The translations under genes and the position numbers were made by a program. Below, piece after piece: positions 8,086-16,389 of a stretch of DNA of 64,000 bases; position 1 is the first letter of the stretch, and each line of letters begins with the position of its first letter. A model generated the notes under the pieces. That model did no database searches. It saw only the letters and a program-made list of their open reading frames with translations, and had not been told where the DNA came from. Origin of the DNA: Polyangiaceae bacterium (GTDB lineage Bacteria > Myxococcota_A > Polyangia > Polyangiales > Polyangiaceae); assembly GCA_020633235.1 (NCBI GenBank), contig JACKEA010000006.1, forward strand, positions 248,001 through 312,000. Reading direction: 5' to 3'.

Positions 8086-9333
8086 ATGCAATTCTTCCCA
8101 ATCGGCAAAGTCTTCGACTTCATGAGCAGCCGGCGAATCTTCGTCGGCGTCAGCGTCGTCGTGGTGCTGAGCTCCATCGTCGCCATCATCTACCCTGGCC
8201 CCCGCCTGGGAACGGACTTCAAGGGCGGTACGGAGATCGAGGTCGCCTTCAAGGCCCCCACGTCCAGCGGAGAGATTCGTGAGGCCGTGCGGAACGCCGG
8301 GTTCTCGAACCCGGACGTCATCAAGGTGGACGACGAGAACAACCCGAACCGATTTCTGATTCGGGTGCAGGAAGTCTCCACCATCAGTGAAGGCAAGCGC
8401 GCGGAGATCGAGGGGCAGCTCTGCTACGGCGAGAACCTCGACGCGACCCAGTGCCCGGAGGCCAAGCAGAGCACCGAGGTGAAGTTCTCTCCGGGCGGCG
8501 ACAAGATCACCGTTCGTTTCCGGGATACGCCGGATCTCGCTTGGGTGAAGGAGCGCATGAGCAAGGTGGGGGGCATCGAGCTCCGCGCCGGTGCCAACAA
8601 CCCCACCATCCAGAATGCCCGCGATCACAAGGTGGAAATCCAGCTGATGAGCAAGGGCGACCAGCTCATGGCCGGCCTCCGCAAGACGCTGGGTATGGAC
8701 AAGGTGCCGGATACGGCCCTCCGCGTGGAGTGGATCGGTCCCAAGGCGGGCGCCCAACTCCGGGACGCCGCGCTGAAGAGCATCGCGATCTCGCTCGTCT
8801 TCATCATGGCCTACATCGCGTTCCGCTTCGATCTGCGGTTCGCTCCCGGCGCCGTCATCGCCCTGATGCACGATGCCGTGGCCACCATCGGTGTGCTGAT
8901 CGCGCTGCACAAGGAGCTGAACCTCACTACCGTAGCCGCAATCCTCACCATCATCGGCTATTCGGTGAACGACACGGTGGTGGTCTACGACCGTGTTCGC
9001 GAGAACCTGGGCAGGCTCCGTGGGGCCACCTTCGTGAGCCTCATCAACGTGAGCCTCTCGGAAATGCTGAGCCGCACCATCCTCACCAGCGGCACCACGG
9101 TCATCAGCTTGTTGGCGTTCTTCGTGTGGGGCACCGGCGCGCTGAAGGACTTCTCCCTCACGCTCATCATCGGCATCCTGTTTGGTACCTATTCGTCGAT
9201 CTACGTCGCCTTGCCGCTTACCGAGTGGCTGGACCGACTGCTCTTTGCCAAGGGCAAGGACAAAGGCAAAGGCAAAGGCACCGGCAAGAAGTCGAAGAAG
9301 CGGACGACCAAGAAGGCGTCCGCCACCATCTGA
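8086..9333 (+). CDS. secF: protein translocase subunit SecF
   Basis: Partner of SecD in proton-driven preprotein translocation. The 415-aa protein has the N-terminal helix, the GTDFKGGTEIEV motif after it, the periplasmic P4 domain, and the conserved membrane core with ALMHDAVATIGVL, ILTIIGYSVNDTVVVYDRVREN and LSRTILTSGTTVISLLA. It follows secD after 3 bp. The last 25 residues are a Lys-rich tail (GKDKGKGKGTGKKSKKRTTKK) encoded by a run of near-identical GGCAAA hexamers at 9250-9290. The tail would lie in the cytoplasm and could vary in length by slippage. Confidence 0.97.
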   Translation: MQFFPIGKVFDFMSSRRIFVGVSVVVVLSSIVAIIYPGPRLGTDFKGGTEIEVAFKAPTSSGEIREAVRNAGFSNPDVIKVDDENNPNRFLIRVQEVSTISEGKRAEIEGQLCYGENLDATQCPEAKQSTEVKFSPGGDKITVRFRDTPDLAWVKERMSKVGGIELRAGANNPTIQNARDHKVEIQLMSKGDQLMAGLRKTLGMDKVPDTALRVEWIGPKAGAQLRDAALKSIAISLVFIMAYIAFRFDLRFAPGAVIALMHDAVATIGVLIALHKELNLTTVAAILTIIGYSVNDTVVVYDRVRENLGRLRGATFVSLINVSLSEMLSRTILTSGTTVISLLAFFVWGTGALKDFSLTLIIGILFGTYSSIYVALPLTEWLDRLLFAKGKDKGKGKGTGKKSKKRTTKKASATI

Positions 9334-9350
9334 CGTAACAGCACCCTCCG

Positions 9351-9386
9351 GCGCCGTTGCCCTCGGGTAACGGCGCTTCTTTGTTT
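9351..9386 (+). terminator. intrinsic terminator after secF
   Basis: The stem GCGCCGTT (9351-9358) pairs with AACGGCGC (9369-9376) and is followed directly by TTCTTTGTTT. It lies 17 nt after the secF stop and closes the yajC-secD-secF transcript. Confidence 0.85.
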
Positions 9387-9473
9387 CCATCGACGTTCCG
9401 CCGTGAGTCCTCCGGCACGGCGGTTGCTGAGGTGCTCTCGGCGCCGCCATGGCGCCGGAAAGGGCGACGTGTG

Positions 9474-10354
9474 ATGAAGACTCGGAGGATCGCTTCGTTG
9501 GCTGTCTTGCTGGCGTTGGCGTCGGGTTGCAAGCAGCAGCACGCCGACGGCAAGCTGTACTTGGCGGGCACGGACAACGGTTCCCGCTCCGTGATCTCCC
9601 TCGATACCAGCGCGGAGCCCTACAAGCTCGAGGTGGTGCTGAAGTACGGGTCCACCATCGACACCGCCTTCACCGTGGGCACGTTTCGTCGTGCTGCCGA
9701 TGTTCGGCCCTGGCGGAATCCCTGAACGGCTATCAGATGCTGTACCGCAAGGACGATTCCGTGGGCGCAAACCCACTCTCTTGGGTGAACGCGTCCTACT
9801 GGGCGAACGGTGGCGGAAAGAGCTACCAGATCCTCGACCTCGAGGAGCACGGCGGGAAGTTCTACGGCTGCGGCGCCACGATTTCCGAGCCGCCCATGAT
9901 GTTCTTGCCGAACCCCAGCGCCAGCGAGCCATGGCAGATGAGCGTGGTGCAGCTGGGATCCTTCAGCGGCGAGATGTGGGGCATCGACGTGGATCCGTCC
10001 GGCGGCGTGGTGGTGGGGGGCGTGAACCAGGACACGCACCGCGGAATGATCTACGTCTCGCAAGCGAACCCCAGCGACCCCGCGGACTGGCAGGCCTTCG
10101 ACGTGGGTCAGCTGTTTCCCTCTGCCGCGACGTGGATTCGGGGCGTGTGCACCAACGGCTCGCGCATCGTGGCGGTGGGCGAGTATCCGAAGACCAGCGA
10201 TCCCCTGCTCTTGGTTTCGGACGACGGCGGCAAGACCTTCACGGACATGACGCCGAGCGCCCCCGACGCCCTGAGCGAGTGCGTGGTGTATCCGAGCGGT
10301 GCCTTCACCGTGGCGGGGGGTGAAGGCTTCGTGGGCAGTTACGTTCCGGGCTGA
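9474..10354 (+). pseudogene. frameshifted lipoprotein with beta-propeller-like (Ycf48/sialidase-like) domain
   Basis: The reading begins at ATG 9474 with a lipoprotein signal (lipobox LASGC), then LYLAGTDNGSRSVISLD. It stops at 9725, but an overlapping frame continues to 10354 with clearly coding sequence: KSYQILDLEEHGGKFYGCG, MSVVQLGSFSGEMWGIDVD, VVVGGVNQDTHRGMIYVSQ, LLLVSDDGGKTFTDMTPS. These repeated short blades and the SDDGGKTF motif suit a photosystem-assembly/sialidase-like beta-propeller. Joining both needs one shift of reading frame near 9675-9715. This is either a real disabling mutation or a sequencing error. Without it the product would be about 290 aa, anchored in the envelope. 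The function is unknown. Confidence 0.7.
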
Positions 10355-10355
10355 A

Positions 10356-10430
10356 CGCGACGGGTATCGCGCCGGACCGACATCCAGAAATCCCTGATGG
10401 ATGATGATGTTGGCCCGGCGCGGAAGCCCG
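10356..10430. repeat. NVG palindromic element, copy c (full, diverged)
   Basis: Left arm 10368-10384 and right arm 10406-10422 pair at 15 of 17 positions plus one wobble, around a 21-nt loop. Here the CGACGGGTATCGCG tail is on the left, and the right arm runs into GGAAGCCCGCG, so the element is in the opposite orientation to copies a and b. It begins 2 nt after the stop of the frameshifted lipoprotein gene and ends 28 nt before the next start. Confidence 0.75.
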
Positions 10431-10457
10431 CGCAGAGGAAGCGCGTACAATGCGGCC

Positions 10458-11624
10458 ATGCGAGTGGGGCTCCTGGCGCTTTTCGCCGGCATTTCGCTGA
10501 TCGCGGCGTGCCGGCGAACGACCGCACCGCGCTACCCGACCCCGCCCGCCAGCCTCGGCGGAAGCGGCAGTGGCGCCGTGGTGGCCGAGGGCTGGGGTGG
10601 ACCGCCGCCGAGCTGGCCGCTTCCCGGAGGGCCGCACCCCCTCGCCGCGCAGCCTCCGCCCGGCGCGGAGCAGAGCATCCAGGCGTTGGGGAGCGCCATC
10701 GCGGCGCAGGTGCAAAACCCCTACGAACGTCTGCGCGTGCTCCACGACTGGGAGATCCTCCACGTGCAAGGCACGGGTGGCGAGCTGCCGCGCGGGCAAG
10801 CGGCAGATCCCGAGCTCGTGTTCCGCCAGCGCACGGCGACGAGCGCGGGCTATGCGGCGCTGTTGGCGGAGCTGGGCAAGGCGGCGGGGCTCGAGGTGCT
10901 GGTGGTGACGGGCGTCGTTCGCGCGCCGTACGCGACCGCCGCCACGGCGGATCACGTTTGGAACGTCGCCCGCATCGGCGACGGCTGGTTCGCCGTGGAC
11001 GTGGCGTGGGACGGCGGCCACACACGTCCCGGTGCGCCGCCGGGCTACCGGACGGACTTCCTGTTTCCACCGGCGGAGCTCCTTCTCAATTCGCACTTCC
11101 CGGACGACGCGCGCTGGCAGCTCCGCGAGCGGCCCGCGAGCTTTGCGGAGTTCGCGGCGCAGCCCGTTCTCGAACGTCCGTTCTTCGAACGCGGTTGGGA
11201 GCTCACGGCGCCGCTGCCTTATCGCGCGCCGGCCCAAGGGCAGATCGCGGTGCAGCTCCGCACGCGCGTCACGCAGCGGGTGCCGGGCCAGCTCATGGCG
11301 CTGTATCAGGGGCAAACCGCGGGGTTTCGCGGGGCGCCGTGTCAGGTGCTGCCGCCGCCGGCAAACGGGCAGACGGAGGTGGTGGTGGAGGCCGGAGCGG
11401 CGCTCACCGTCACCTGTGCGCTGCCCGAGACGGGTGAATACGCGGTGCAGCTGTCGTCGCGTCTCCCCACGCAGTCGGTCAGCACGCCGTTCTTCACCGC
11501 CTACGTCGACAATCTCGTCGCTGCAGCACCACAGAAGAAGAAGCGTCCGCTCACGCCGTTGGGCTTGCCGCCCGGATTGATCCCACCCGGCATCATCCCA
11601 CCGGGACTCCTGTCTCCCGGCTGA
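10458..11624 (+). CDS. transglutaminase-like lipoprotein, catalytic Cys replaced by Ser
   Basis: A 388-aa secreted protein from ATG 10458 with lipobox IAAC (Cys 18). Residues 72-190 match the transglutaminase-like/kyphoscoliosis-peptidase core: YERLRVLHDWEIL, then TATSAGYAALLAELGKAAGLE, and the His/Asp strands HVWNVARIGDGWFAVDVAWD (His166, Asp181). In active members the block before GYA reads Cys-x-Gly-Tyr-Ala; here Ser129 takes the Cys place, so peptidase or cross-linking activity is doubtful. A beta-rich domain with one Cys pair follows (about 290-350). The C-terminus is a Pro/Gly/Leu/Ile repeat (PPGLIPPGIIPPGLL). An upstream start at 10401 lies inside repeat copy c and is rejected. Confidence 0.75.
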   Translation: MRVGLLALFAGISLIAACRRTTAPRYPTPPASLGGSGSGAVVAEGWGGPPPSWPLPGGPHPLAAQPPPGAEQSIQALGSAIAAQVQNPYERLRVLHDWEILHVQGTGGELPRGQAADPELVFRQRTATSAGYAALLAELGKAAGLEVLVVTGVVRAPYATAATADHVWNVARIGDGWFAVDVAWDGGHTRPGAPPGYRTDFLFPPAELLLNSHFPDDARWQLRERPASFAEFAAQPVLERPFFERGWELTAPLPYRAPAQGQIAVQLRTRVTQRVPGQLMALYQGQTAGFRGAPCQVLPPPANGQTEVVVEAGAALTVTCALPETGEYAVQLSSRLPTQSVSTPFFTAYVDNLVAAAPQKKKRPLTPLGLPPGLIPPGIIPPGLLSPG

Positions 11625-11849
11625 ACGCGATCACTGCGACGTGCAGGCGGACTCGCGCTGCAACTTTTCGAACGCAGTGTTGTTGCGCATTTCAAATTGC
11701 AGCGAACGAGATCGCTCGCTTGAAGTGGTCGGCTTTTTCATTACGGTCACGCACTTCCGTCGCCTGCTGTCGCTACGTGTGGGTACGAACGGTACACCGA
11801 CGTGCTGCGCATGACGCGCGCGGCGGTCACTCGTTTCGGGAGAGCAAAG

Positions 11850-12962
11850 ATGCAAGCACGTTATCTGACACCCTTGTTGTTGTTCGTTCCTCTTGCCTGC
11901 GCGGCGCCGACTGACAGCGGCGTGCTCAAAGGCAACGGGGGTAGTGGTAACGCGACGGGGAGCGGCGGCGGAGGTGGCGTCGGCGCGGTCGGTGGTGGTG
12001 GTGGCATCGGAGCCACGGGGGGCAACGGTGGCTTTGGCGCCGGCGGCACCGGCACGGGTGGTTTCGGTGCCGGCGGCACCGGCACCGGCGGCTTTGGCGC
12101 GCAGGGCGGCACGGGTGGCGGCGGCGTTGGGGGCGGCACGGGGGGCTTCGGTGCCACGGGCGGCGGAGGCGGATCCGGCGGCACCACGGTGACCAGCGTG
12201 GAGTGCAACCCATGCTCCACGGACTCCCAGTGCGGGGATGGCCAGAGCGCGGGGTGCTGGATCGGCAATGGCACCGGGCAGCCCGCGTATTGCGCTCTCG
12301 ACTGCACCTTGGGTCAGGTGTGTCCGTCGGGCTCGAGCTGCATCCAGGATACGGGGGACCAGTACAAGACGTGCATCCCGGACGGAGGGTCCTGCGGCGG
12401 TGGCCCCACCACCGTGCAATGCCAGCCATGTGCGAGCGACTCCACCTGTGGTGATGGCCAGAGCGCTGGCTGCTGGCTACAGGGTGACAGCACGACACCA
12501 GGCTACTGCGCCCTCGACTGCACCAACAGCAACGCGTGTCCGTCGGGAGCCACCTGCATGCAGGATCCCAACGACCCATACAAGACCTGCGTTCCCAGCA
12601 GCGGCAGCTGCAGCGGCTTCGGTGGTGGCGGTGGCACCGGTGGCTTCGGCGGCGGCGGCGGTACCGGCGGCTCCGGTGGTGGGACCGGGGGCTTTGGCGG
12701 CGGTGGCAGCGGCGGCACGTCCGGCGGTGGCGGTACCGGCGGGAGCACCACCACCTGCACGGACACCTGGGCGAGCTACGGCCAAGCCTTCTTCGCGAAC
12801 AACTGCGCGAAGTGCCACAGCTGGGCCGGATCGCACTCTTCCGTCCAGAGCAAGCTCAGCTCCATCACCGGACGCATCCAGTCCGGGAGCATGCCGCCCG
12901 GTGGCATTTCCGCGGCGGACAAACAAAAGATCTTGGCTTACCTGGGCTGTGGAGCACCCTGA
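11850..12962 (+). CDS. Gly-rich lipoprotein with two Cys-rich repeats and a C-terminal CXXCH heme-binding motif
   Basis: A 370-aa protein starting at ATG 11850 (GGGAG 8 nt upstream), with signal peptide and lipobox PLACA. A Gly/Ala/Thr-rich linker leads to two homologous Cys-rich units of about 65 aa, each with CxPCxxDxxCGDGQSAGCW, YCALDC, CPSG and YKTC. A second Gly-rich linker follows, and then a C-terminal domain with CAKCH, a CXXCH covalent heme site, followed by MPPGG and KQKILAYLGCG as in small cytochrome c domains. It is probably a surface lipoprotein that could carry one c-type heme. The stop abuts the convergent ABC-F gene with no gap. The function is unknown; electron transfer at the surface is a guess. 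Confidence 0.75.
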   Translation: MQARYLTPLLLFVPLACAAPTDSGVLKGNGGSGNATGSGGGGGVGAVGGGGGIGATGGNGGFGAGGTGTGGFGAGGTGTGGFGAQGGTGGGGVGGGTGGFGATGGGGGSGGTTVTSVECNPCSTDSQCGDGQSAGCWIGNGTGQPAYCALDCTLGQVCPSGSSCIQDTGDQYKTCIPDGGSCGGGPTTVQCQPCASDSTCGDGQSAGCWLQGDSTTPGYCALDCTNSNACPSGATCMQDPNDPYKTCVPSSGSCSGFGGGGGTGGFGGGGGTGGSGGGTGGFGGGGSGGTSGGGGTGGSTTTCTDTWASYGQAFFANNCAKCHSWAGSHSSVQSKLSSITGRIQSGSMPPGGISAADKQKILAYLGCGAP

Positions 12963-14876
12963 TCAGGCGCCGGCGATTTCCGCTTCCAGCTCTTCCCAGC
13001 GTTCCATCAGCTCTGCGACGGTGGTTTCCAGCTTGGTTTCCTCCGCCCGGAGCTTGGGCGCTTCGTCCGTCTCGAAGAATCCGGGCTCGCAGTAGCGCTC
13101 CCGGATCTGCGCCAGCCTGAGCTCCGTCTGCTCGATGCGCTCCATCACCGAATCGCGCTCTTTTGGCAGCGCGCTCTGGCGATTCTTGCTGACCTTCTTG
13201 TCCTTCTGCGGGCGCTCGCCCCGTTGCGCTTTCTTCTCGCTCTTGGCGCGGAGCTCCACGCTCTCCGCGTCCAGGTGGTCGTCGCCTTCGCGCTCCAGGT
13301 ACTCGTCGTAGCTGCCCGCGAAGTCGTTCAGGCCGTCGGCTTTGACCTCGATCACGCGGGTGGCCAGCTGGGACACGAACCAGCGATCGTGGGACACGAA
13401 GATCAACGTGCCCTCGTAGCTTTCGAGAGCGGCCACCAGCGCCTCGATGGATTCCAGATCGAGGTGGTTGGTGGGCTCGTCCAGCACCAGCACGTTGGGT
13501 TTTTGCACCATCAAGCGGCTCATCACCAAGCGGGTGGCTTCCCCTCCGGAGAGCGCGCCGATCTTCTTTTCCACGTCCTCCCCCGAGAACAACAGGCGTC
13601 CGAGCACACCGCGCACGAAGCTGGTGCCCTCCTGCGGGCAGATGTCCCACAGGTAGTCGAGGGCGGTCTGCTTCGGATCCGTGAGCTGATCTTTGTGGTC
13701 CTGCGCGAAGTAGCCGACCTGCGTCTCGTGTCCCCAACTGACGGTGCCGGCGTCGGCGTCCAGGTTTTCCGTCACGATCTTCAGCAGCGTGGACTTGCCC
13801 AGGCCGTTGGCGCCGATCACCGCCACGCGCTCTCCCCGGCGAATGGTGAGTGACACGTCGCTCAGCACCTGCTTTTCGCCGTAGGCCTTGCTCACGTCCT
13901 CGAGAGCGATCACGTCCTTGCCGCTGGGGCGGACGATGTCGAAGCGGAACTTCGGATAGCGCCGGGAAGACTGCGGCAGTTCGACGATCTCGATCTTCTC
14001 GATCTGCTTCAGTCGGCTCTGGGCCTGCCGCGCCTTGGTGGCCTTGGCGCGAAAGCGCTCCACGAACGCCTTCTTGTCGGCGATGGCCTTCTCGGCCTTG
14101 GCAATTTCGCTCTCCTTGCGGTCGCGCGTGGCGACCTTCTGCTCCAAGAAGTCGTTGTAGTTGCCGGGGTAGAGGTTGATGGTGCGGTAGTCCACGTCCA
14201 GAACGTGGGTCGCCACGTTGTTCAAGAATCGGTGATCGTGGCTGATGATCACCGCGCAGCCCTTGTAGCTCGAGAGAAAGCGCTCCAACCAACGGATGCT
14301 CAAGATGTCCAGGTGGTTGGTGGGCTCGTCCAAGAACAGCGCGTCGGGCTGGCCCACGAGCACCTGCGCCAGCAGCACTCGGAGCTTGTAGCCGCCGCTC
14401 AACGTGCGCAGCGGTTGACGGATCGCGCTCTCCGGAATGCCGAGGCCGACCAGCACCTGCGCCGCGCGGGATTCCAGGGTGTAGCCGTCGTGCGCGCGCA
14501 GGATTTCGTCGAGCTCGCCCATGCGGTGGGCGTCGGGCATCTCCTGCTCGGCGAGGGCGTCGTGCTCCGCCAGCGCCTTCCAGGCGATCTCGTCGCCCAT
14601 CATGGCCACGTCCAGGATGATCTGGTCGTCGTTCAGGAAGCGATCCTGACGCAGCACCCCGACACGGGCGTTCTTCGGAAAGGTGACCTCGCCGCCGCTC
14701 GCGGGCTCGTCCCCGGTGAGGATGCGCAGGAAGGTCGTCTTGCCCGAGCCGTTGGCGCCCACCAGGCCGTAGCGGCTGGCGGGGTTCAGCTGCAGCGTGA
14801 CGCCCTCGAACAAAGTCTGCGGGCCGAACGCTTTCTCGAGGTTCACGATGCCAATCACGGGGCCGCCACCTAGCAT
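12963..14876 (-). CDS. ABC-F family ATPase (Uup/EttA-like)
   Basis: A soluble protein of 637 aa with two ABC cassettes and no membrane part. Cassette 1: Walker A GANGSGKTT near residue 38, signature LSGGYKLRVLLAQ, Walker B LFLDEPTNHLD. A Lys/Arg/Glu-rich linker follows (KATRDRKESEIAKAEKAI region). Cassette 2: GANGLGKST, LSGGEATRLVMSRLM, VLDEPTNHLD. ABC-F proteins act on the ribosome, in translation control or antibiotic protection. The C-terminal 70 residues form a charged coiled coil (MERIEQTELRLAQIRERY, ERWEELEAEIAG), as in Uup. I chose ATG 14876; the frame extends to 14984 but the extra residues are not conserved in type. Confidence 0.92.
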   Translation of the reverse strand: MLGGGPVIGIVNLEKAFGPQTLFEGVTLQLNPASRYGLVGANGSGKTTFLRILTGDEPASGGEVTFPKNARVGVLRQDRFLNDDQIILDVAMMGDEIAWKALAEHDALAEQEMPDAHRMGELDEILRAHDGYTLESRAAQVLVGLGIPESAIRQPLRTLSGGYKLRVLLAQVLVGQPDALFLDEPTNHLDILSIRWLERFLSSYKGCAVIISHDHRFLNNVATHVLDVDYRTINLYPGNYNDFLEQKVATRDRKESEIAKAEKAIADKKAFVERFRAKATKARQAQSRLKQIEKIEIVELPQSSRRYPKFRFDIVRPSGKDVIALEDVSKAYGEKQVLSDVSLTIRRGERVAVIGANGLGKSTLLKIVTENLDADAGTVSWGHETQVGYFAQDHKDQLTDPKQTALDYLWDICPQEGTSFVRGVLGRLLFSGEDVEKKIGALSGGEATRLVMSRLMVQKPNVLVLDEPTNHLDLESIEALVAALESYEGTLIFVSHDRWFVSQLATRVIEVKADGLNDFAGSYDEYLEREGDDHLDAESVELRAKSEKKAQRGERPQKDKKVSKNRQSALPKERDSVMERIEQTELRLAQIRERYCEPGFFETDEAPKLRAEETKLETTVAELMERWEELEAEIAGA

Positions 14877-14983
14877 GATTGTGACAGGTTGTCCGAGCAC
14901 TCCGGTGCGCGAGACATTCTGGCTGGGTTCGAACGCGCGTTTGTGCGATTTCCTGCGGCGTTTCGCGTGGCACGGCGATCGCA

Positions 14984-15772
14984 TTGGAGTGCGTCGTGCT
15001 CCGCCCGCGCGCTCCCCACGGCATCGTCACCGGCATCGTCATCGCGGTGCTCTCGGGGGGCGCGAACCTGTCCGTCGCCGGAGTGCTTCCGGAGCTATGG
15101 GCGCAGGCGGAGCCGGTCGTCATCGAGCCGGTCCAAGAAGTCGTGCCACCCGCGCCCGCGGGTCGCGGGCCGGCGCCGGTGCTCAGGGCGGACCCTTTGG
15201 CAGCGCCGCGCTGCGCGGGCCTGACGCTCACGGCCGTGAGCCAGCTCGACGACGACCATGCATCGCTGGCCAGCATCCGAAGCGCGCGCGGCAGCGTGAC
15301 GCGCGGCTTCAAGGGATCCGTGGAAGACCGTCGCGTGGTGTACGTCGGCGAGAACCCACGGCTGCGGCGGCCGGCGGTGTGGTTGACGGCGGGGAAGGCG
15401 CTGTGCCAGGTGGTGATGGGCGACGCGCAGAGGCTCGTGGCGCCCCCGCCGCCATCCACGTCGGGCGAGCTCGAAGTGGACCGCTCCGTGCTGGAAACCG
15501 CGCTGGCTCACCCGGAGACGTTGGGCGCGCGCATCGACCTCTCCACTCTGTCGGGGGCGTCGGGCCTCCGGCTGCAGGCCGTGACGCCGGGCAAGTTGCT
15601 CCATCGCTTGGGCCTTCGCCGCGGCGATCGCATCGAGAGCGTCAATGGTTTCACGCTGAAAGACGCCGAACAGGCCATGCGAGCCCTAGCGACGCTGGCC
15701 CGCGCGACGCACTTGACCGCCGTCGTGGTTCGCGACGGCGCCCGGCGGACGGTCGACGTTTCGCTCCGGTGA
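14984..15772 (+). CDS. GspC-like PDZ-domain membrane protein
   Basis: Starts with TTG near 14984 (GTG 12 nt later is an alternative); 262 aa. One N-terminal hydrophobic helix (GIVTGIVIAVLSGGANLSVAG) is followed by a Pro-rich linker. Then comes a homology-region-like beta domain (CAGLTLTAVSQLDDDHASLA, VWLTAGKALCQVVMGD) and a C-terminal PDZ domain (GLRLQAVTPGKLLHRLGLRRGDRIESVNG). This order is that of the type II secretion inner-membrane protein GspC, which links the pseudopilus platform to the secretin. No other gsp genes are nearby, so it may be an orphan or serve another envelope task. Confidence 0.7.
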   Translation: MECVVLRPRAPHGIVTGIVIAVLSGGANLSVAGVLPELWAQAEPVVIEPVQEVVPPAPAGRGPAPVLRADPLAAPRCAGLTLTAVSQLDDDHASLASIRSARGSVTRGFKGSVEDRRVVYVGENPRLRRPAVWLTAGKALCQVVMGDAQRLVAPPPPSTSGELEVDRSVLETALAHPETLGARIDLSTLSGASGLRLQAVTPGKLLHRLGLRRGDRIESVNGFTLKDAEQAMRALATLARATHLTAVVVRDGARRTVDVSLR

Positions 15773-15787
15773 AGTAAGCTCGGGGTC

Positions 15788-16375
15788 ATGCGGGCGTTCG
15801 CTCTCGTGCTGTTGCTCACGGCCTGTTCCGCGCCGGTCCAGCATCAGGATGTTGGTTCGCCGCGGAAGCCCGCGGCCTGGTACGCACCGCGCGTCGCGCG
15901 CCCCGGCCTTCCGAACCTGCATCGCGTCTCGTCGCGGCTGTACCGCAGTGCTCAGCCCAGCACCGAGGGCATGCGCGAGCTTCCGGCGTTGGGCGTGACC
16001 ACGGTGGTGAACCTCCGCTCGCTGCATTCGGACAGCGAAGAGATCGGCACGCTGCCCCTGCGCAGCGAGCACATCCGGATGAACGCCTGGCACCCGGAAG
16101 ACGAAGACGTCGTGCGCTTCTTGCGCATCGTGACCAATCCCGAGAGTGGAACCGTGCTGGTGCACTGTCAGCACGGAGCAGACAGGACCGGGCTCTTGGT
16201 GGCGGTGTATCGCGTGGTGGTGCAGGGCTGGTCGAAGGAGCGCGCCATCGACGAGATGACGAACGGCGGCTTCGGCTTCCATCCCGTGTGGAAGAACCTC
16301 GTCGCCTATCTGCGCCACTTGGACGTGGCGCGCATCCGCGCCGAAGCAGGCCTGGTGGCAAACACGCCCGCGTAG
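15788..16375 (+). CDS. DSP/PTP-type phosphatase lipoprotein
   Basis: A 195-aa protein with signal peptide and lipobox LTAC (Cys13), so probably attached to the outside of a membrane. The catalytic loop HCQHGADRTG gives the CX5R signature (Cys127, Arg133), and a general-acid Asp is likely in NAWHPEDED (about 99-106). The region GVTTVVNLRSLHSDSEE matches the dual-specificity phosphatase/Siw14-like fold. Substrates are unknown; members act on phosphoproteins, inositol phosphates or polyphosphate-like compounds. Codons 14-26, just after the lipobox, are formed by a palindromic repeat (copy d), read in frame as QHQDVGSPRKPA. It follows the GspC-like gene by 15 bp. Confidence 0.85.
   Translation: MRAFALVLLLTACSAPVQHQDVGSPRKPAAWYAPRVARPGLPNLHRVSSRLYRSAQPSTEGMRELPALGVTTVVNLRSLHSDSEEIGTLPLRSEHIRMNAWHPEDEDVVRFLRIVTNPESGTVLVHCQHGADRTGLLVAVYRVVVQGWSKERAIDEMTNGGFGFHPVWKNLVAYLRHLDVARIRAEAGLVANTPA
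15828..15865. repeat. NVG palindromic element, copy d, in frame inside a lipoprotein gene
   Basis: Left arm 15828-15845 and right arm 15848-15865 match at 14 of 18 positions with only 2 nt between them, then AAGCCCGCGG. The element is fully inside the phosphatase gene and adds about 12 codons between the lipidated Cys and the folded domain. The reading frame is kept. Confidence 0.7.
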
Positions 16376-16389
16376 CGTAGACTCGTAGA

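Noticed and set aside
11802..11849. Upstream in-frame start of the Gly-rich lipoprotein
   Set aside because: The ATG at 11850 has a proper GGGAG site and begins exactly at a signal peptide.
12904..12926. TTCCGCGGCGGACAAACAAA resembles the left arm of the palindromic family
   Set aside because: It encodes the conserved AADKQKILAYL end of the cytochrome-like domain, so the likeness is better explained by coding constraint; no second arm is nearby.
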